A stretch of DNA of 64,000 nt. Source: Aquificales bacterium. GTDB lineage: Bacteria; Aquificota; Aquificia; Aquificales; Aquificaceae. This document shows, one piece after another, positions 8,204 to 17,894 of this stretch. The stretch is taken from assembly GCA_027037055.1 (NCBI GenBank), contig JALWBR010000012.1, forward strand, positions 1 through 64,000. The letters are read 5' to 3'. Below the pieces are notes generated by a model, which worked only from the letters and a program-made list of their open reading frames with translations, was not told the DNA's origin and did not search any database. Positions within the stretch are counted from its first letter, which is position 1; each line of letters opens with the position of its first letter. The position numbers were made by a program, and so were the translations under genes.

Positions 8204-9171
8204 TACCTATTCTTTATTATCTTAATAAGGATGCTTGCCAGTTTTTCTTCATCATGTCTTATAAAATCTTCCTTCTCTCCTATCAGATCTTCCGCAAATA
8301 CCTCAATACCTGAACGGGCTATACCTGCAACATCGGGTATAACGGGTTCTTGATTCTTTTCAAGGTATTTATTAAGAAGCTCACTGGAAGGCATCTTGGT
8401 ATTTACAACCGCAACATCTATATTGTCAATACCTGTATGTTCAATAAATGTATCAATATGCGCCTTTGCTGTTAGCTTGTTTGTTTCACCCGGCTGGGTC
8501 ATAACATTAACAACAAATATCTTCAAAGCCTTTGATGACCTAACCGCATCCCTTATATCCTCTATAAGAAGGTTAGGAATTATGCTCGTATAAAGACTGC
8601 CCGGACCAAATATTATGACATCCGCGGACTCTATTGCGGCAAGGGTGTCTATGGGCGGTTTTACACCTTTGGGTTCCACCCATATATCTTCCACCTTACT
8701 ATCAGGATTCTCCTTTCCGTACTCCGTGATCTTCTCTTCGCCTTCAACTACACTACCGTCGCTGAATCTCGCACACAGATGGATACTTTCTATGGTGGAA
8801 GGTATTATTTCACCCTTTGTCTTCAATATCTCAGAGGCAAGCCTTATGGCATCCATAAAACTACCCGTTATATCGGTAAGGGCGGTTATAAAAAGATTTC
8901 CGAAGGCGTGCCCATCAAGACCTTCCCCTTTAAATCTGTACTGAAAGAGTTCTTTAAGAATCTCCTCTTGATCAGAGAGGGCTACGAGGCAGTTCCTTAT
9001 ATCGCCGGGAGCAGGTATGTTATATATCTCCCTCAGCCTTCCCGTACTACCACCACTGTCCGCAACGGTAACAATAGCCTGAAGCTTATTTATACCTTCA
9101 CCTACCTTTTTCTTCAAACCCCTCAAGAGTGTAGAAAGACCCGTACCCCCACCTATGGCTACTACATTCAC
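8203..9171 (-). CDS. yvcK: YvcK/CofD-like gluconeogenesis factor family protein
   Basis: 322 residues of the CofD/YvcK fold. Diagnostic motifs are [17 protein letters not shown] at the N terminus, [14 protein letters not shown], the [11 protein letters not shown] block, and [15 protein letters not shown]. In firmicutes YvcK binds UDP-sugars and is needed for growth on gluconeogenic carbon and for peptidoglycan homeostasis; its role in Aquificota is not known. It overlaps mtnA by 4 bases (ATGA) and nadB by 1, so the three are translationally coupled. Confidence 0.88.
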   Translation of the reverse strand: MNVVAIGGGTGLSTLLRGLKKKVGEGINKLQAIVTVADSGGSTGRLREIYNIPAPGDIRNCLVALSDQEEILKELFQYRFKGEGLDGHAFGNLFITALTDITGSFMDAIRLASEILKTKGEIIPSTIESIHLCARFSDGSVVEGEEKITEYGKENPDSKVEDIWVEPKGVKPPIDTLAAIESADVIIFGPGSLYTSIIPNLLIEDIRDAVRSSKALKIFVVNVMTQPGETNKLTAKAHIDTFIEHTGIDNIDVAVVNTKMPSSELLNKYLEKNQEPVIPDVAGIARSGIEVFAEDLIGEKEDFIRHDEEKLASILIKIIKNR

Positions 9172-10157
9172 GACCCTACCCTCTCCTTTATTTTATCCCA
9201 AGAAGGTTTTTCTATTATTCCCCTTTCCGTAATTATAGCAGTTATATTCTCCGCAGGCGTAACATCAAAAGCGGGGTTAAAGGCGCGGGTTCCTTCAGGA
9301 GATACTGAAGTATATCCGCATTTCTTAACCTCTTCCTCCGCCCTCTCCTCTATGGGTATATCTTCGCCTTTTTCAATTCCGAGGTCAAAGGTGGATGTGG
9401 GAGCTACCACATAAAAAGGAATATTGTGTTCCTTGGCAAGGACTGATAATGCATAGGTGCCTATCTTATTCGCCACATCACCCCTTCTCGTAATCCTGTC
9501 CGCTCCTACTATAACCGCATCAACCATGCCCTCCTTCATAAGCATACCCGCGCACGAATCAACTATAAGCTTATGAGGTATACCTTCCTTTGAAAGTTCC
9601 CAGGCTGTAAGCCTTGCCCCCTGAAGGAAAGGTCTTGTTTCATCAACCCATACAAATATGTTCTTACCTGAGTAGTGGGCTGATCTGATAACTCCCAATG
9701 CGGTACCCCAGCCCCCCGTTGCAAGTGCTCCCGTATTGCAGTGGGTGAGTATCTTAGCTCCGTTTTTTATCAGCACGCTTCCGATCTCACCCATCTTCTT
9801 ATTATTCTCGTAGTCCTCTTTTTCAATCAAAACAGCTTCTTTCTCAACATCCCTTCCTTCATCGTAAGCCTTTTTTATCCTTTCAAGAGCCCAAAAGAGG
9901 TTAACGGCGGTGGGTCTGGTTGATTTAAGTTCCTTTATAACAACATCTGGATCCTGACCAGCCTCAATTCCGAGTACGAACCCGTAAGATGCAACACAAC
10001 CTATGGCAGGCGCTCCCCTCACGAGCATCTCCTTTATGGCATACGCCACATCCTTGTAAGTTTTTGCTTCAAACCATTCTTCCTTAAGGGGTAATTTCCT
10101 CTGATCAAGGATAAGCAATCTATCACCCTTCCACAAAAATGCCTTTACTTCACTCAT
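9168..10157 (-). CDS. mtnA: Methylthioribose-1-phosphate isomerase
   Basis: 329 residues. Converts 5-methylthioribose 1-phosphate to methylthioribulose 1-phosphate in methionine salvage; members of this family may also act on 5-deoxyribose 1-phosphate. Motifs: [73 protein letters not shown]. It overlaps both the upstream alcohol dehydrogenase and the downstream yvcK by 4 bases. The rest of the standard salvage pathway (mtnB, mtnC, mtnD) is not nearby. Confidence 0.93.
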   Translation of the reverse strand: MSEVKAFLWKGDRLLILDQRKLPLKEEWFEAKTYKDVAYAIKEMLVRGAPAIGCVASYGFVLGIEAGQDPDVVIKELKSTRPTAVNLFWALERIKKAYDEGRDVEKEAVLIEKEDYENNKKMGEIGSVLIKNGAKILTHCNTGALATGGWGTALGVIRSAHYSGKNIFVWVDETRPFLQGARLTAWELSKEGIPHKLIVDSCAGMLMKEGMVDAVIVGADRITRRGDVANKIGTYALSVLAKEHNIPFYVVAPTSTFDLGIEKGEDIPIEERAEEEVKKCGYTSVSPEGTRAFNPAFDVTPAENITAIITERGIIEKPSWDKIKERVGS

Positions 10158-11317
10158 AGTCTTCCCTCAAAAGCCCTTTCGCATATATCTACAATATCAT
10201 CAAAACTCGGCTCAACAGGATTAATAGGGAAAAGCCTCCTGCTGAGATAATATGTATCCTCCGCAATCCTATATACATCCTCTTTTTTAACACCAAGCTC
10301 AGATAGGGTTTTGGGAAGGTCAAAGGCATCAAGCATATTCTCAATAGCTTTTAAAACACCTTCCGCCTTAACGCCGTATCCAAGAATCTCCGACACCCTC
10401 TCATACTTCTCCCTGTTACCCTTAAGATTGAACTTTGTAACATAAAGGGAAAGGGCACATAGACCCTCCGGATGTGATACGGAAGGGTAATGGGCGGAAA
10501 GGGGATGTTCTATACCGTGTATAAGTCCCACCCTTTTAAAGTCTATGGCATATCCGCCGAGGGTAGATGCAAGGGAAAGTTTTTCCCTCCCTTCCTTATA
10601 AGAGGTGTCTTCATAAACCTTTGGTAGATATTCCTTTATTATGCTGATTGTTTTCATTGCGTACATATCACCCACAGGGTGATAAACCTTATTGGTAAAG
10701 GATTCAAGGGCGTGGAAAAAGGCGTCCATGGCTGTGAGGGCTGTCAGTCGCGGTGGCATTGATAGGGTAAGCAGGGGATCAACCACCGACACACGGGGGT
10801 ATATAAGAGAATGGGATATTACAAGTTTCTCTTTTCTTTTGGGATTTGATATTACAGCATATCTGTTAACCTCACTTCCCGTACCGGAAGTGGTGGGTAT
10901 GCATATAAGAGGTCTGTTCCAGTAAGGTAATGCTTTGGGACCTTCGGGATAATTGACATAGTCCCATGCGGATCCTTCATTGGCGGAAACTATGGATACC
11001 GCCTTCGCCGTATCAAGCACACTGCCCCCTCCCAAGCCTACTATAAAATCCGCCTTTTCCCTCACAACCTCATCTGAAATCTTGTTAACGAGCCAATCCT
11101 CCGGATTGGGCATTACCCCTGAAAAAATTTTTATCTCCTTCACTCCCCCCTCCTTAAGGAGTCTTTCCACATTTTCAAGGTATCCGTATTTTTTTGCACT
11201 CTCCTTACCTATTATAATTATTGCTTTATCACCGAACCTTCTTACTACATCCTTAAGTTTTGATAAACTTCCATTCCCGAATATAAGCTCAACCGGGTTA
11301 TAAACGGAGAATTGCAT
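10154..11317 (-). CDS. Iron-containing alcohol dehydrogenase
   Basis: 387 residues of the group III (Fe) alcohol dehydrogenase family, NAD(P)H-dependent. It has the [13 protein letters not shown] nucleotide-binding motif, the [16 protein letters not shown] motif, and metal-ligand histidines in [12 protein letters not shown] and [14 protein letters not shown]. It is the first gene of the nadB operon, ending in a 4-base overlap with mtnA. The substrate cannot be read from sequence; the neighbour suggests an aldehyde made from methylthioribulose or deoxyribulose phosphate (inference). Confidence 0.88.
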   Translation of the reverse strand: MQFSVYNPVELIFGNGSLSKLKDVVRRFGDKAIIIIGKESAKKYGYLENVERLLKEGGVKEIKIFSGVMPNPEDWLVNKISDEVVREKADFIVGLGGGSVLDTAKAVSIVSANEGSAWDYVNYPEGPKALPYWNRPLICIPTTSGTGSEVNRYAVISNPKRKEKLVISHSLIYPRVSVVDPLLTLSMPPRLTALTAMDAFFHALESFTNKVYHPVGDMYAMKTISIIKEYLPKVYEDTSYKEGREKLSLASTLGGYAIDFKRVGLIHGIEHPLSAHYPSVSHPEGLCALSLYVTKFNLKGNREKYERVSEILGYGVKAEGVLKAIENMLDAFDLPKTLSELGVKKEDVYRIAEDTYYLSRRLFPINPVEPSFDDIVDICERAFEGRL

Positions 11318-11326
11318 GTATCATAG

Positions 11327-11336
11327 TATTATAAAG
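11327..11336. promoter_or_regulatory. Overlapping divergent -10 region between alcohol dehydrogenase and rfaE2
   Basis: On the minus strand TATAAT (11333-11328) sits 10 bases from the dehydrogenase ATG. On the plus strand TATTAT/CATAGT lies directly before the rfaE2 ATG at 11337. The two start sites are only 20 bases apart, so the promoters must overlap and the 5' leaders must be very short. Confidence 0.4.
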
Positions 11337-11801
11337 ATGACGGTTGAAGAAGTTTTGGAAATAATTGAACCCCTTAGGGATTCAAAGGTAATAGTATTTA
11401 CCAACGGATGTTTTGACATCCTACATGCGGGTCATGTAAGCTACCTTGAAGAGGCGAAAAGTCTCGGCGATATACTTATAGTGGGCTTAAATTCGGACGA
11501 TTCGGTAAGAAGGATAAAGGGTGATAAAAGACCCGTAATACCCCAAGAGGAAAGGGCTTACATCCTATCAAGATTAAAACCCGTTGATTATGTTGTAATA
11601 TTTGAAGAGGATACGCCGGAAAATCTTATAAAGAAAATAAAACCCCATATACTTGTTAAGGGCGGAGACTGGACACCGGATAAGATAGTGGGAAGGGAAT
11701 TTGTTGAATCTTACGGCGGTAAAGTGGTAACCATTCCCTTCTCCTTTCATACTTCCACTACAGCCATAATAGAAAGGATAAGAGAAAGATACTGCGGTTA
11801 A
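11337..11801 (+). CDS. rfaE2: D-glycero-beta-D-manno-heptose 1-phosphate adenylyltransferase
   Basis: About 154 residues. Nucleotidyltransferase that makes ADP-heptose for the lipopolysaccharide core. The family signature FTNGCFDILHAGHVSYLEEAK contains the HxGH motif, and the ISTTAII-like end is seen as HTSTTAIIERI. It is the stand-alone adenylyltransferase half of HldE. The frame opens at an ATG at 11316 inside the divergent gene's start; the ATG at 11337 (MTVEEVLEII) fits the family better. Confidence 0.9.
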   Translation: MTVEEVLEIIEPLRDSKVIVFTNGCFDILHAGHVSYLEEAKSLGDILIVGLNSDDSVRRIKGDKRPVIPQEERAYILSRLKPVDYVVIFEEDTPENLIKKIKPHILVKGGDWTPDKIVGREFVESYGGKVVTIPFSFHTSTTAIIERIRERYCG

Positions 11802-11803
11802 AT

Positions 11804-12009
11804 TTACACCTGAAACTTATCCATATTTGATTCTATCTCCTTAGTCTTATCGGTCATGTCTCCATCTTAAATATCTCCATCTCCTGCCCTTTGGTGTCTA
11901 TGATCACCTGCCTTGATTCCGTCATCAACTCCTCCCCAGACATTTCAACGCCAAAGTCCGCCAATGCTTTTAAACACTCGCTTACATAAGTGGGTTTCAA
12001 GTAAGCTAT
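11804..12009 (-). pseudogene. Decayed minus-strand coding remnant of unknown origin
   Basis: In the 309-base gap between rfaE2 and the superoxide dismutase, the minus strand reads LKPTYVSECLKALADFGVEM and on to EMEIFKMET, stopping at 11856-11854. A second 17-codon frame, MTDKTKEIESNMDKFQV, starts inside that stop (ATGA). There is no start codon with a ribosome site at the 5' side and an in-frame stop precedes it. It looks like the 3' end of a lost gene, possibly with a frameshift. The family is not recognised. Confidence 0.35.
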
Positions 12010-12110
12010 TTACTTTACCGTCCTCTAAACATACTCTGCACTATTGACACATAAAAACTCCACATGTTAAACTCTTTAAACCGTTAAAACCCCAAAGGAG
12101 GTTGAGAAGA

Positions 12111-12746
12111 ATGGGTGTACATAAATTGAATCCCAAAGATCATTTGAAGCCTTCAAATCTTAAAGGTATATCCAATGAACAGATAGAGCCCCACTTTGAA
12201 GCTCACTACAAGGGTTATGTTACAAAATACAATGAGATACAAGAAAAACTTGCGGATAAAAGCTTTTCGGACAGAACAAAGGCAAATCAGAATTATTCCG
12301 AATACAGAGAATTAAAGGTTGAAGAGACCTTCAATTATATGGGGATAATACTCCACGAGCTTTACTTCGGGCATCTCAAACCTCAGGGAAGCCCTTCCGA
12401 GGAATTCAAGAAAAAGGTTGAAGAAGACTTCGGTTCATGGGAAGATTGTGTAGCGGAGCTTAAGGCTGCGGCAATTGCCTTCAGGGGATGGGCAATATTG
12501 GGACTTGATGTATTTTCTGGAAGGTTGGTTATAAACGGTCTTGATGCCCACAATGTTTATAATCTGTATGGCCTAATACCCCTTATAGTTATTGACACTT
12601 ACGAACATGCCTATTATGTTGATTACAAAAATAAAAGACCCCCTTATGTAGATGCCTTCTTTGAAAATATAAACTGGGATGTTGTAAACAAAAGATTTGC
12701 TAAGGCAATGGAAGCCTGCAGGGCGCTTAAGGGATTCATAGGTTGA
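12111..12746 (+). CDS. sodB: Superoxide dismutase (Fe/Mn family)
   Basis: 211 residues. Dismutates superoxide in the cytoplasm. The four metal ligands of the Fe/Mn family are seen in PHFEAHYKGYV, ILHELYFGHL and VIDTYEHAYYVDY. The ATG at 12111 lies 9 bases after a strong AAAGGAGG; an in-frame TTG at 12102 is less likely. Metal choice (Fe or Mn) cannot be read with certainty. A 5' -10 is not obvious in the preceding decayed stretch. Confidence 0.93.
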   Translation: MGVHKLNPKDHLKPSNLKGISNEQIEPHFEAHYKGYVTKYNEIQEKLADKSFSDRTKANQNYSEYRELKVEETFNYMGIILHELYFGHLKPQGSPSEEFKKKVEEDFGSWEDCVAELKAAAIAFRGWAILGLDVFSGRLVINGLDAHNVYNLYGLIPLIVIDTYEHAYYVDYKNKRPPYVDAFFENINWDVVNKRFAKAMEACRALKGFIG

Positions 12747-12964
12747 AGGAAACAAGGATATTCAAGTACATAAAGGGAATTGTAAGAAACAGGAAGTATA
12801 TGACAACGGAAGAGATAATGCTGATGCTTGAAAGATACTATAACTTACCCATAAATGTACCTTCGGTTTATTACAAGTACAGGAAGATTATAAAGATGGC
12901 AAGGCAGGAAGTTTACAAGGAAAGGAGGAAAAACAGGAAAATTGGAGGAGATAAAGGCGTTTAA
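12743..12964 (+). CDS. Small basic hypothetical protein
   Basis: 73 residues, rich in Lys, Arg and Tyr (RNRKYMTTEEIMLMLERYYN), with a predicted helical middle that could be a small winged-helix-like or nucleic-acid-binding domain. The start would be TTG overlapping the sodB stop (TTGA), and the end overlaps lysA by 23 bases. The tight packing supports a real co-translated gene, but the weak start and lack of recognised homology leave doubt. Confidence 0.5.
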   Translation: MKETRIFKYIKGIVRNRKYMTTEEIMLMLERYYNLPINVPSVYYKYRKIIKMARQEVYKERRKNRKIGGDKGV

Positions 12965-14201
12965 TCATTACCTTGAATATATAGGAGGAGAACTTTATAT
13001 AGAAGGGGTGCCCGTGAGGGAATTGGCTGTTAAGTACGGCACCCCTCTTTATATATACAGTGCGAATTATATAAGGGAAAGGGTAGATCTTTACAAAAAT
13101 GCTTTCCCCGAAGCCTTGATTTGCTATGCGGTAAAAGCCAACTTTAATCCGGAAATAATAAAGATAGCAGGAGAGAAAGGTTGCGGAGCGGATATAGTTT
13201 CGGGAGGTGAACTCTTCTTTTCACTCCGTGCGGGTATAGATCCTAAAAGGATAGTGTATTCCGGGGTGGGTAAAACTTCGGAGGAGATATCCTACGCCCT
13301 TGATACGGGAATCCTCATGTTTAATGTAGAGTCTCGTATGGAACTGGATGTTATAAACGGTATCGCAAAGAGTAAAGGGAAAAAGGCACCTGTATCCCTG
13401 AGGGTGAATCCGGATGTGGATCCCAAAACCCATCCTTATATAGCCACTGGTATGAAGGAAAGCAAGTTCGGTATAGATATAAAAAGAGCGTTGGATGAAT
13501 ATAAATATGCCTCTTCCCTGAGCAACATTGAAGTGATCGGAATACACTGTCACATAGGTTCACAGATAACGGAGATCTCCCCCTTCTCCGAAGCTGTTGA
13601 AAGGGTAATTGATCTTTATCACAACCTGTTAAATGAGGGAATAGAAATAAGGTATGTGGATATAGGTGGAGGTTTGGGTATAAGATATAAACCCGAGGAT
13701 ACTGAGCCTTCACCCCTTGATCTTTACGAAGCTATAAAGCCTTATATATCCGACATAAAGGCAAAACTCATTATAGAACCGGGCAGGTCCGTAGTAGGAA
13801 ACGCAGGCATTTTTGTTACGGAAGTGCAGTTCATTAAAAAGAAGGAAGGAAAGAACTTCATAATAGTGGACGGAGGTATGAATGATCTTATAAGACCTTC
13901 CATATACGGTGCATATCATCATATAGTTCCTGTTACACCTAAGGGGAACAAAAAGATAAAGGCGGATATAGTAGGACCGATATGTGAAACGGGTGATTTT
14001 TTGGCAAAGGACAGGGAAATAGAAGAACCGGAAAGGGGAGATTTGCTTGCTGTACTATCCGCAGGAGCTTACGGATATGTGATGTCCTCTTACTACAATT
14101 TGAGGAAAAGACCAGCGGAGATACTTGTTGACGGTGAAAGCTACAGATGTATAAGAAAGAGGCAAGATTACGATGATATGTATGAGCTTCATTGCAAATA
14201 A
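12942..14201 (+). CDS. lysA: Diaminopimelate decarboxylase
   Basis: 419 residues. PLP enzyme for the last step of lysine synthesis. The PLP lysine is in ICYAVKANFNPEI; HCHIGSQ, GGGLGIRYKPED and IIEPGRSVVGNAG are the family blocks; the catalytic cysteine is in GPICETGDFLAKDR. The start appears to be TTG at 12942 behind AAAGGAGG at a rather long distance; no better in-frame start exists before the conserved region. It is probably co-transcribed with sodB. Confidence 0.95.
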   Translation: MEEIKAFNHYLEYIGGELYIEGVPVRELAVKYGTPLYIYSANYIRERVDLYKNAFPEALICYAVKANFNPEIIKIAGEKGCGADIVSGGELFFSLRAGIDPKRIVYSGVGKTSEEISYALDTGILMFNVESRMELDVINGIAKSKGKKAPVSLRVNPDVDPKTHPYIATGMKESKFGIDIKRALDEYKYASSLSNIEVIGIHCHIGSQITEISPFSEAVERVIDLYHNLLNEGIEIRYVDIGGGLGIRYKPEDTEPSPLDLYEAIKPYISDIKAKLIIEPGRSVVGNAGIFVTEVQFIKKKEGKNFIIVDGGMNDLIRPSIYGAYHHIVPVTPKGNKKIKADIVGPICETGDFLAKDREIEEPERGDLLAVLSAGAYGYVMSSYYNLRKRPAEILVDGESYRCIRKRQDYDDMYELHCK

Positions 14202-14220
14202 TTACTTGGTAAACTATATT
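14192..14220 (+). promoter_or_regulatory. Promoter for the Fur-family gene, inside the lysA 3' end
   Basis: TTGCAA (14192-14197), a 17-base spacer, and TATATT (14215-14220). The ATG at 14229 is only 8 bases past the -10, so the message would be leaderless or nearly so. No Shine-Dalgarno is present, which agrees with this. Confidence 0.5.
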
Positions 14221-14228
14221 ATCCATCT

Positions 14229-14648
14229 ATGGATATAAAGGCACAATTGGAACTTTTTGTGGAAAGGTGCAAAGAGAAGAAGCTTAAGATAACTCCTCAG
14301 AGAATAGCGGTTTATGAAGTATTATTAAGATCAAAGGAACACCCCACTGTAGAGGAAATATACAATCAAATAAAGGAGAAGTATCCTTATGTTTCAATGG
14401 CTACGGTTTACAGGACTGTTGAAATACTGGAAAATATAGGGCTTGTCAAAAGGGTATGCTATTGGGGAAATTCAACAAGATACGATGCCAACCTTGAAGA
14501 GCATCACCACTTTATATGTATAAAATGCGGATCCATAAGGGATGTTTCTTTCAACGGAAATATCAATATTCCTCGTGAAATAGACGGTTACACAATAAAC
14601 AGTGTGGCGGTTAACATGTACGGAATTTGTCCCTCATGTAAGAATTGA
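14229..14648 (+). CDS. Fur-family metal or peroxide regulator (Fur/PerR-like)
   Basis: 139 residues. Winged-helix DNA-binding domain with YVSMATVYRTVEILENIGLV as the recognition region, followed by the metal-binding dimerisation domain with HHHFICIKCG and the second zinc pair in ICPSCKN. The adjacent superoxide dismutase suggests an oxidative-stress role, as for PerR, but the PerR-diagnostic residues cannot be decided by eye. It converges on accA with a 15-base 3' overlap. Confidence 0.88.
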   Translation: MDIKAQLELFVERCKEKKLKITPQRIAVYEVLLRSKEHPTVEEIYNQIKEKYPYVSMATVYRTVEILENIGLVKRVCYWGNSTRYDANLEEHHHFICIKCGSIRDVSFNGNINIPREIDGYTINSVAVNMYGICPSCKN

Positions 14649-15587
14649 AAATACACCCATTTTTTCAAATTTTTTGACGCGTTCTCTGAGGAGTTGATCG
14701 CAGGGTAAGGAGCATAATTCTTTAAAGCACGCATTTATATAGCAGGATAGTATGCGCGCGGAATTCTTATAGTTCCAGTGGGAAGCACCGTAAGGCTCCT
14801 TTACCACATAATCAATAATTCCCATTTCTAAGAGATCCTGGGAGGTGAGCTTAAGAGCCTTTGATGCCTCTTTAACCTTTGATTGATCCCCCCATAATAT
14901 CGCTGCACACCCCTCGGGTGATATTACGGAGTAGATAGCATTTTCCATCATAAGTATTCTGTCCGCAACACCGAAGGCGAGGGCGCCTCCGCTTCCCCCT
15001 TCCCCTATAACAACCGCCACGGTAGGCACCTTCAGTGAAGCCATTGTTGATATACTCTCCGCGATGGCTTCTGATTGTCCCCTTTCCTCCGCACCTATGC
15101 CCGGATAGGCACCGGGTGTATCAATAAAGGTTATAAGGGGCATCTTAAATTTCTCCGCAAGCTTCATAATCCTTATAGCCTTTCTGTATCCTTCTGGGTG
15201 AGGCATTCCGAAATTCCTTTCCATCTTTTCCTTAGTCGTTCTGCCCTTTTCATGACCTATGACAGCCACCGGCTTTCCCCTGAAGTATCCGAATCCCCCT
15301 ATAACAGCCTTATCATCTCCAAATCTTCTGTCTCCGTGAAGTTCGGTAAAGTTTTTAAAAATCAACTTTATAAAGTCAACGGTATGGGGTCTTTTAGGAT
15401 GTCTTGCGAGTTGAACGCGTTCCCAAGGAGATAACTTTTTGTACAGCTTTTCCGATTTTTCCCTGAATTTTTTCTTAAGTTCTATAAGATCTTCCCTTAC
15501 CTCCCTGTTACCGAATTTATATATCTTCTCAAGCTGTTCTATCTTGTCCCTTAATTCCGCAAGCTCCCTTTCAAACTCAAGAAACAT
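14634..15587 (-). CDS. accA: Acetyl-CoA carboxylase carboxyltransferase subunit alpha
   Basis: 317 residues, normal length. Transfers the carboxyl group from biotin to acetyl-CoA together with AccD, for fatty acid synthesis. Blocks: WERVQLARHPKRPHTVDF, FGMPHPEGYRKAIRIMKLAE, FIDTPGAYPGIGAEERGQSE, GEGGSGGALAFGVAD, and YSVISPEGCAAILW. AccD is not in the window. Confidence 0.95.
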   Translation of the reverse strand: MFLEFERELAELRDKIEQLEKIYKFGNREVREDLIELKKKFREKSEKLYKKLSPWERVQLARHPKRPHTVDFIKLIFKNFTELHGDRRFGDDKAVIGGFGYFRGKPVAVIGHEKGRTTKEKMERNFGMPHPEGYRKAIRIMKLAEKFKMPLITFIDTPGAYPGIGAEERGQSEAIAESISTMASLKVPTVAVVIGEGGSGGALAFGVADRILMMENAIYSVISPEGCAAILWGDQSKVKEASKALKLTSQDLLEMGIIDYVVKEPYGASHWNYKNSARILSCYINACFKELCSLPCDQLLRERVKKFEKMGVFSILT

Positions 15588-15609
15588 AGTTTAACTATAT
15601 ATAACACAC

Positions 15610-16674
15610 TCACGCTTTTAAGGTAGATATCACTTCAAGCATGCTATCAACAATGTAGGCAACATCCTCATCCGATAAAAAGGGATGAACGGGAATAGAA
15701 AATACCTCTTCCCTGTACTTAGATGCACTTTCAAGGGGTAATGCCTTGCACTCCCTTATTTCATTAAGCAGGTAGGGATAATATATCCTTGCATCAATTC
15801 CCTTTTCCTTCAAACCTTCAATAATAGCATCCCTCAAGGGATGTCTCATTGTAAAAAGGTGATACACATGTTTTGAATCTTCCCTTTCCTTAGGAACTTC
15901 AAAAATTTCGGAAAAACGGTCTTTGTAAATCTTTGCTATATCTCTCCTCCTCTCATTTCTTTCATCAAGATACTTAAGCTGAATAGATCCTACCGCAGCC
16001 TGAAACTCTGTTATCCTCACATTGAAGGCAGGTTGTTCGCCGAAATCTATCCATTTTTTTATGTTACTTGCAATCTCTTCCGAATCCGTTAATATGGCTC
16101 CCCCTTCCCCCATGGGGACATTCTTTGAGGCGTAAAAACTGAAGGCGGATATATGACCCCACGCTCCTGCCTTCTTTCCCATATATTCAGCACCATGGGC
16201 TTGAGCTGCATCCTCAAGGACAAAAAATCCATACTTATCGGAAAGATACATAATAGATTCCATATCCGCCATCTGTCCGAAAAGGTGAACGGGTATAACA
16301 ACTTTGGGGTTATATTTTTTTGCAACATACTCAAGCTGATTTACATCCATGGTGTAGTACTCATCAATATCAATTACCAAAGGTGTTCCGCCCGCAAGCA
16401 AAACAGCATCAACGGTTGCCATAAAACTCATGGCTGGTACTACAACCTGCTCCCCCTTATCAACCCCCAAAGCCTTAAGCGCTACAAAAAGGGCAACTGT
16501 CCCTGAACATACGGTAAAACAGTAGTTAACACCTACATATTTTGCAAATTCCCTTTGAAATTGTTCTGTCCATCCGTTCCTCGTTAATATATGACTTTCA
16601 AGTATGGAGATAACCGCCTCCTTTTCCTCTTCAAAAAATCTCGGCTCTACTATTCTGATCCTCTTTTCCGTCAT
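15610..16674 (-). CDS. DegT/DnrJ/EryC1/StrS-family sugar aminotransferase
   Basis: 354 residues. PLP-dependent aminotransferase family that usually forms amino sugars on nucleotide-sugar precursors for surface polysaccharide. Motifs: FTVCSGTVALFVALKALGV, LEDAAQAHGAEY, and the PLP-lysine region FSFYASKNVPMGEGGAIL. It overlaps the treT stop by one base (TGATG) and is its downstream partner. The substrate is unknown; the neighbour suggests glycan synthesis. Confidence 0.88.
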   Translation of the reverse strand: MTEKRIRIVEPRFFEEEKEAVISILESHILTRNGWTEQFQREFAKYVGVNYCFTVCSGTVALFVALKALGVDKGEQVVVPAMSFMATVDAVLLAGGTPLVIDIDEYYTMDVNQLEYVAKKYNPKVVIPVHLFGQMADMESIMYLSDKYGFFVLEDAAQAHGAEYMGKKAGAWGHISAFSFYASKNVPMGEGGAILTDSEEIASNIKKWIDFGEQPAFNVRITEFQAAVGSIQLKYLDERNERRRDIAKIYKDRFSEIFEVPKEREDSKHVYHLFTMRHPLRDAIIEGLKEKGIDARIYYPYLLNEIRECKALPLESASKYREEVFSIPVHPFLSDEDVAYIVDSMLEVISTLKA

Positions 16675-17894
16675 CAGCGTTGGATATGATCTGAGTTTAT
16701 AAGATAGTTTATCAAAACAAGATAATCTTTAAGCTGTCTCGTTATAAGGAAAGTATGACGCACCCTTTCCTTTGCATTTCTTCCCATAACCTTAGCCATT
16801 TCCGAATTTATAAGTAGCTGTCTTATCCTGTAGGCTGTACCCTCTATGGAGTTGACAAGATAGCCGGTAAAACCGTTCACTATCTGCCTCCTTATACCAC
16901 CCACATTACCCCCCACAACGGGTTTTTCCTTCCACATGGCTTCTGTCACAACAAGACCAAAACCTTCCCTTATTGATTTCTGAACAACAACGGTTGCAGC
17001 CCTTTGCAGGGCATTTATCTCATAATGGCTGTCGGGCGGAAGATTAAGAACAAACACATCTTTCATCTTGCTTGCCTCTTCCATCACCTCATTATAGACC
17101 TCTTCACCTTCGGGATCATCGGAAGCATACCCGCCCGCAAGTACAAGCTGGCAATCACAAGCCCTTTTAACCATCTTGAAAGCTTGAAGAACTCCGAAGG
17201 GATCTTTGAGACGATCAAATCTTGAAACCTGAAGAACTAAAGGTCTCTTAGGATCAATGCCGAATTTTTCAAGGGTTGAAGTTATAAAGTTCCTGTCAAG
17301 CTCCACATTCTTATCATGAAAGGGATCTATGGACGGTGCTATTATAAATTTTGGTATCTTAACACCCTCCTTGGCAAATTCCGCTATATGGAAAACAATG
17401 GCATCGTAGGCATTTACGAACATCTCAATAAACTTCCAAGTTTCCTCATCCGGGGTTGAAATATCTATGTGACATCTCCATATCCATTTTTGCCCCTGTC
17501 TTTTGTTAACTATGAGTCCCATGGGTTGAGGATCGTGGATAAAGACTATGTCATAGGGAGATGTATCAATGTAAGAAAGATTTGTATGGGTTGTTCTCAT
17601 ATAGGTGATGATATCTTCGCTTGTCAATCTGTCATGTCCGGGCATGTGAAGAAGATTGTGGATCTTTTTTGTAACTTTAAAAAACTCCTCGTCACCCTTT
17701 ATAACCTGCCATTCCGCATCTATACCGAGATCCCTCATAAGGGGTATTAATCTGTAGAGTATCTCCGACACACCTCCGCCGAGCTTTGTTGAATTAACAT
17801 GAAGGACCTTCAAGCCTTTCAAAGGCTCCGCAACAGCCTTTATCTCCTCAATGTTACCTTCGCCTATGTAAGTGGCGTACTGTTCAATGAGCAT
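16674..17894 (-). CDS. treT: TreT-type trehalose synthase (GT4 glycosyltransferase)
   Basis: 406 residues. Family members make trehalose from a nucleotide-activated glucose and glucose, without a phosphate intermediate. The N-terminal block LHVNSTKLGGGVSEILYRL and PLMRDLGIDAEWQVI, then FIHDPQPMGLIV, KWIWRCHIDIS, PSIDPFHDKN and the C-terminal REGFGLVVTEAMWKEKPVVG are characteristic of TreT rather than of generic GT4 enzymes. It overlaps the DUF5752 gene by 11 bases, so the pair is coupled. Trehalose may act as a thermoprotectant. Confidence 0.88.
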   Translation of the reverse strand: MLIEQYATYIGEGNIEEIKAVAEPLKGLKVLHVNSTKLGGGVSEILYRLIPLMRDLGIDAEWQVIKGDEEFFKVTKKIHNLLHMPGHDRLTSEDIITYMRTTHTNLSYIDTSPYDIVFIHDPQPMGLIVNKRQGQKWIWRCHIDISTPDEETWKFIEMFVNAYDAIVFHIAEFAKEGVKIPKFIIAPSIDPFHDKNVELDRNFITSTLEKFGIDPKRPLVLQVSRFDRLKDPFGVLQAFKMVKRACDCQLVLAGGYASDDPEGEEVYNEVMEEASKMKDVFVLNLPPDSHYEINALQRAATVVVQKSIREGFGLVVTEAMWKEKPVVGGNVGGIRRQIVNGFTGYLVNSIEGTAYRIRQLLINSEMAKVMGRNAKERVRHTFLITRQLKDYLVLINYLINSDHIQR

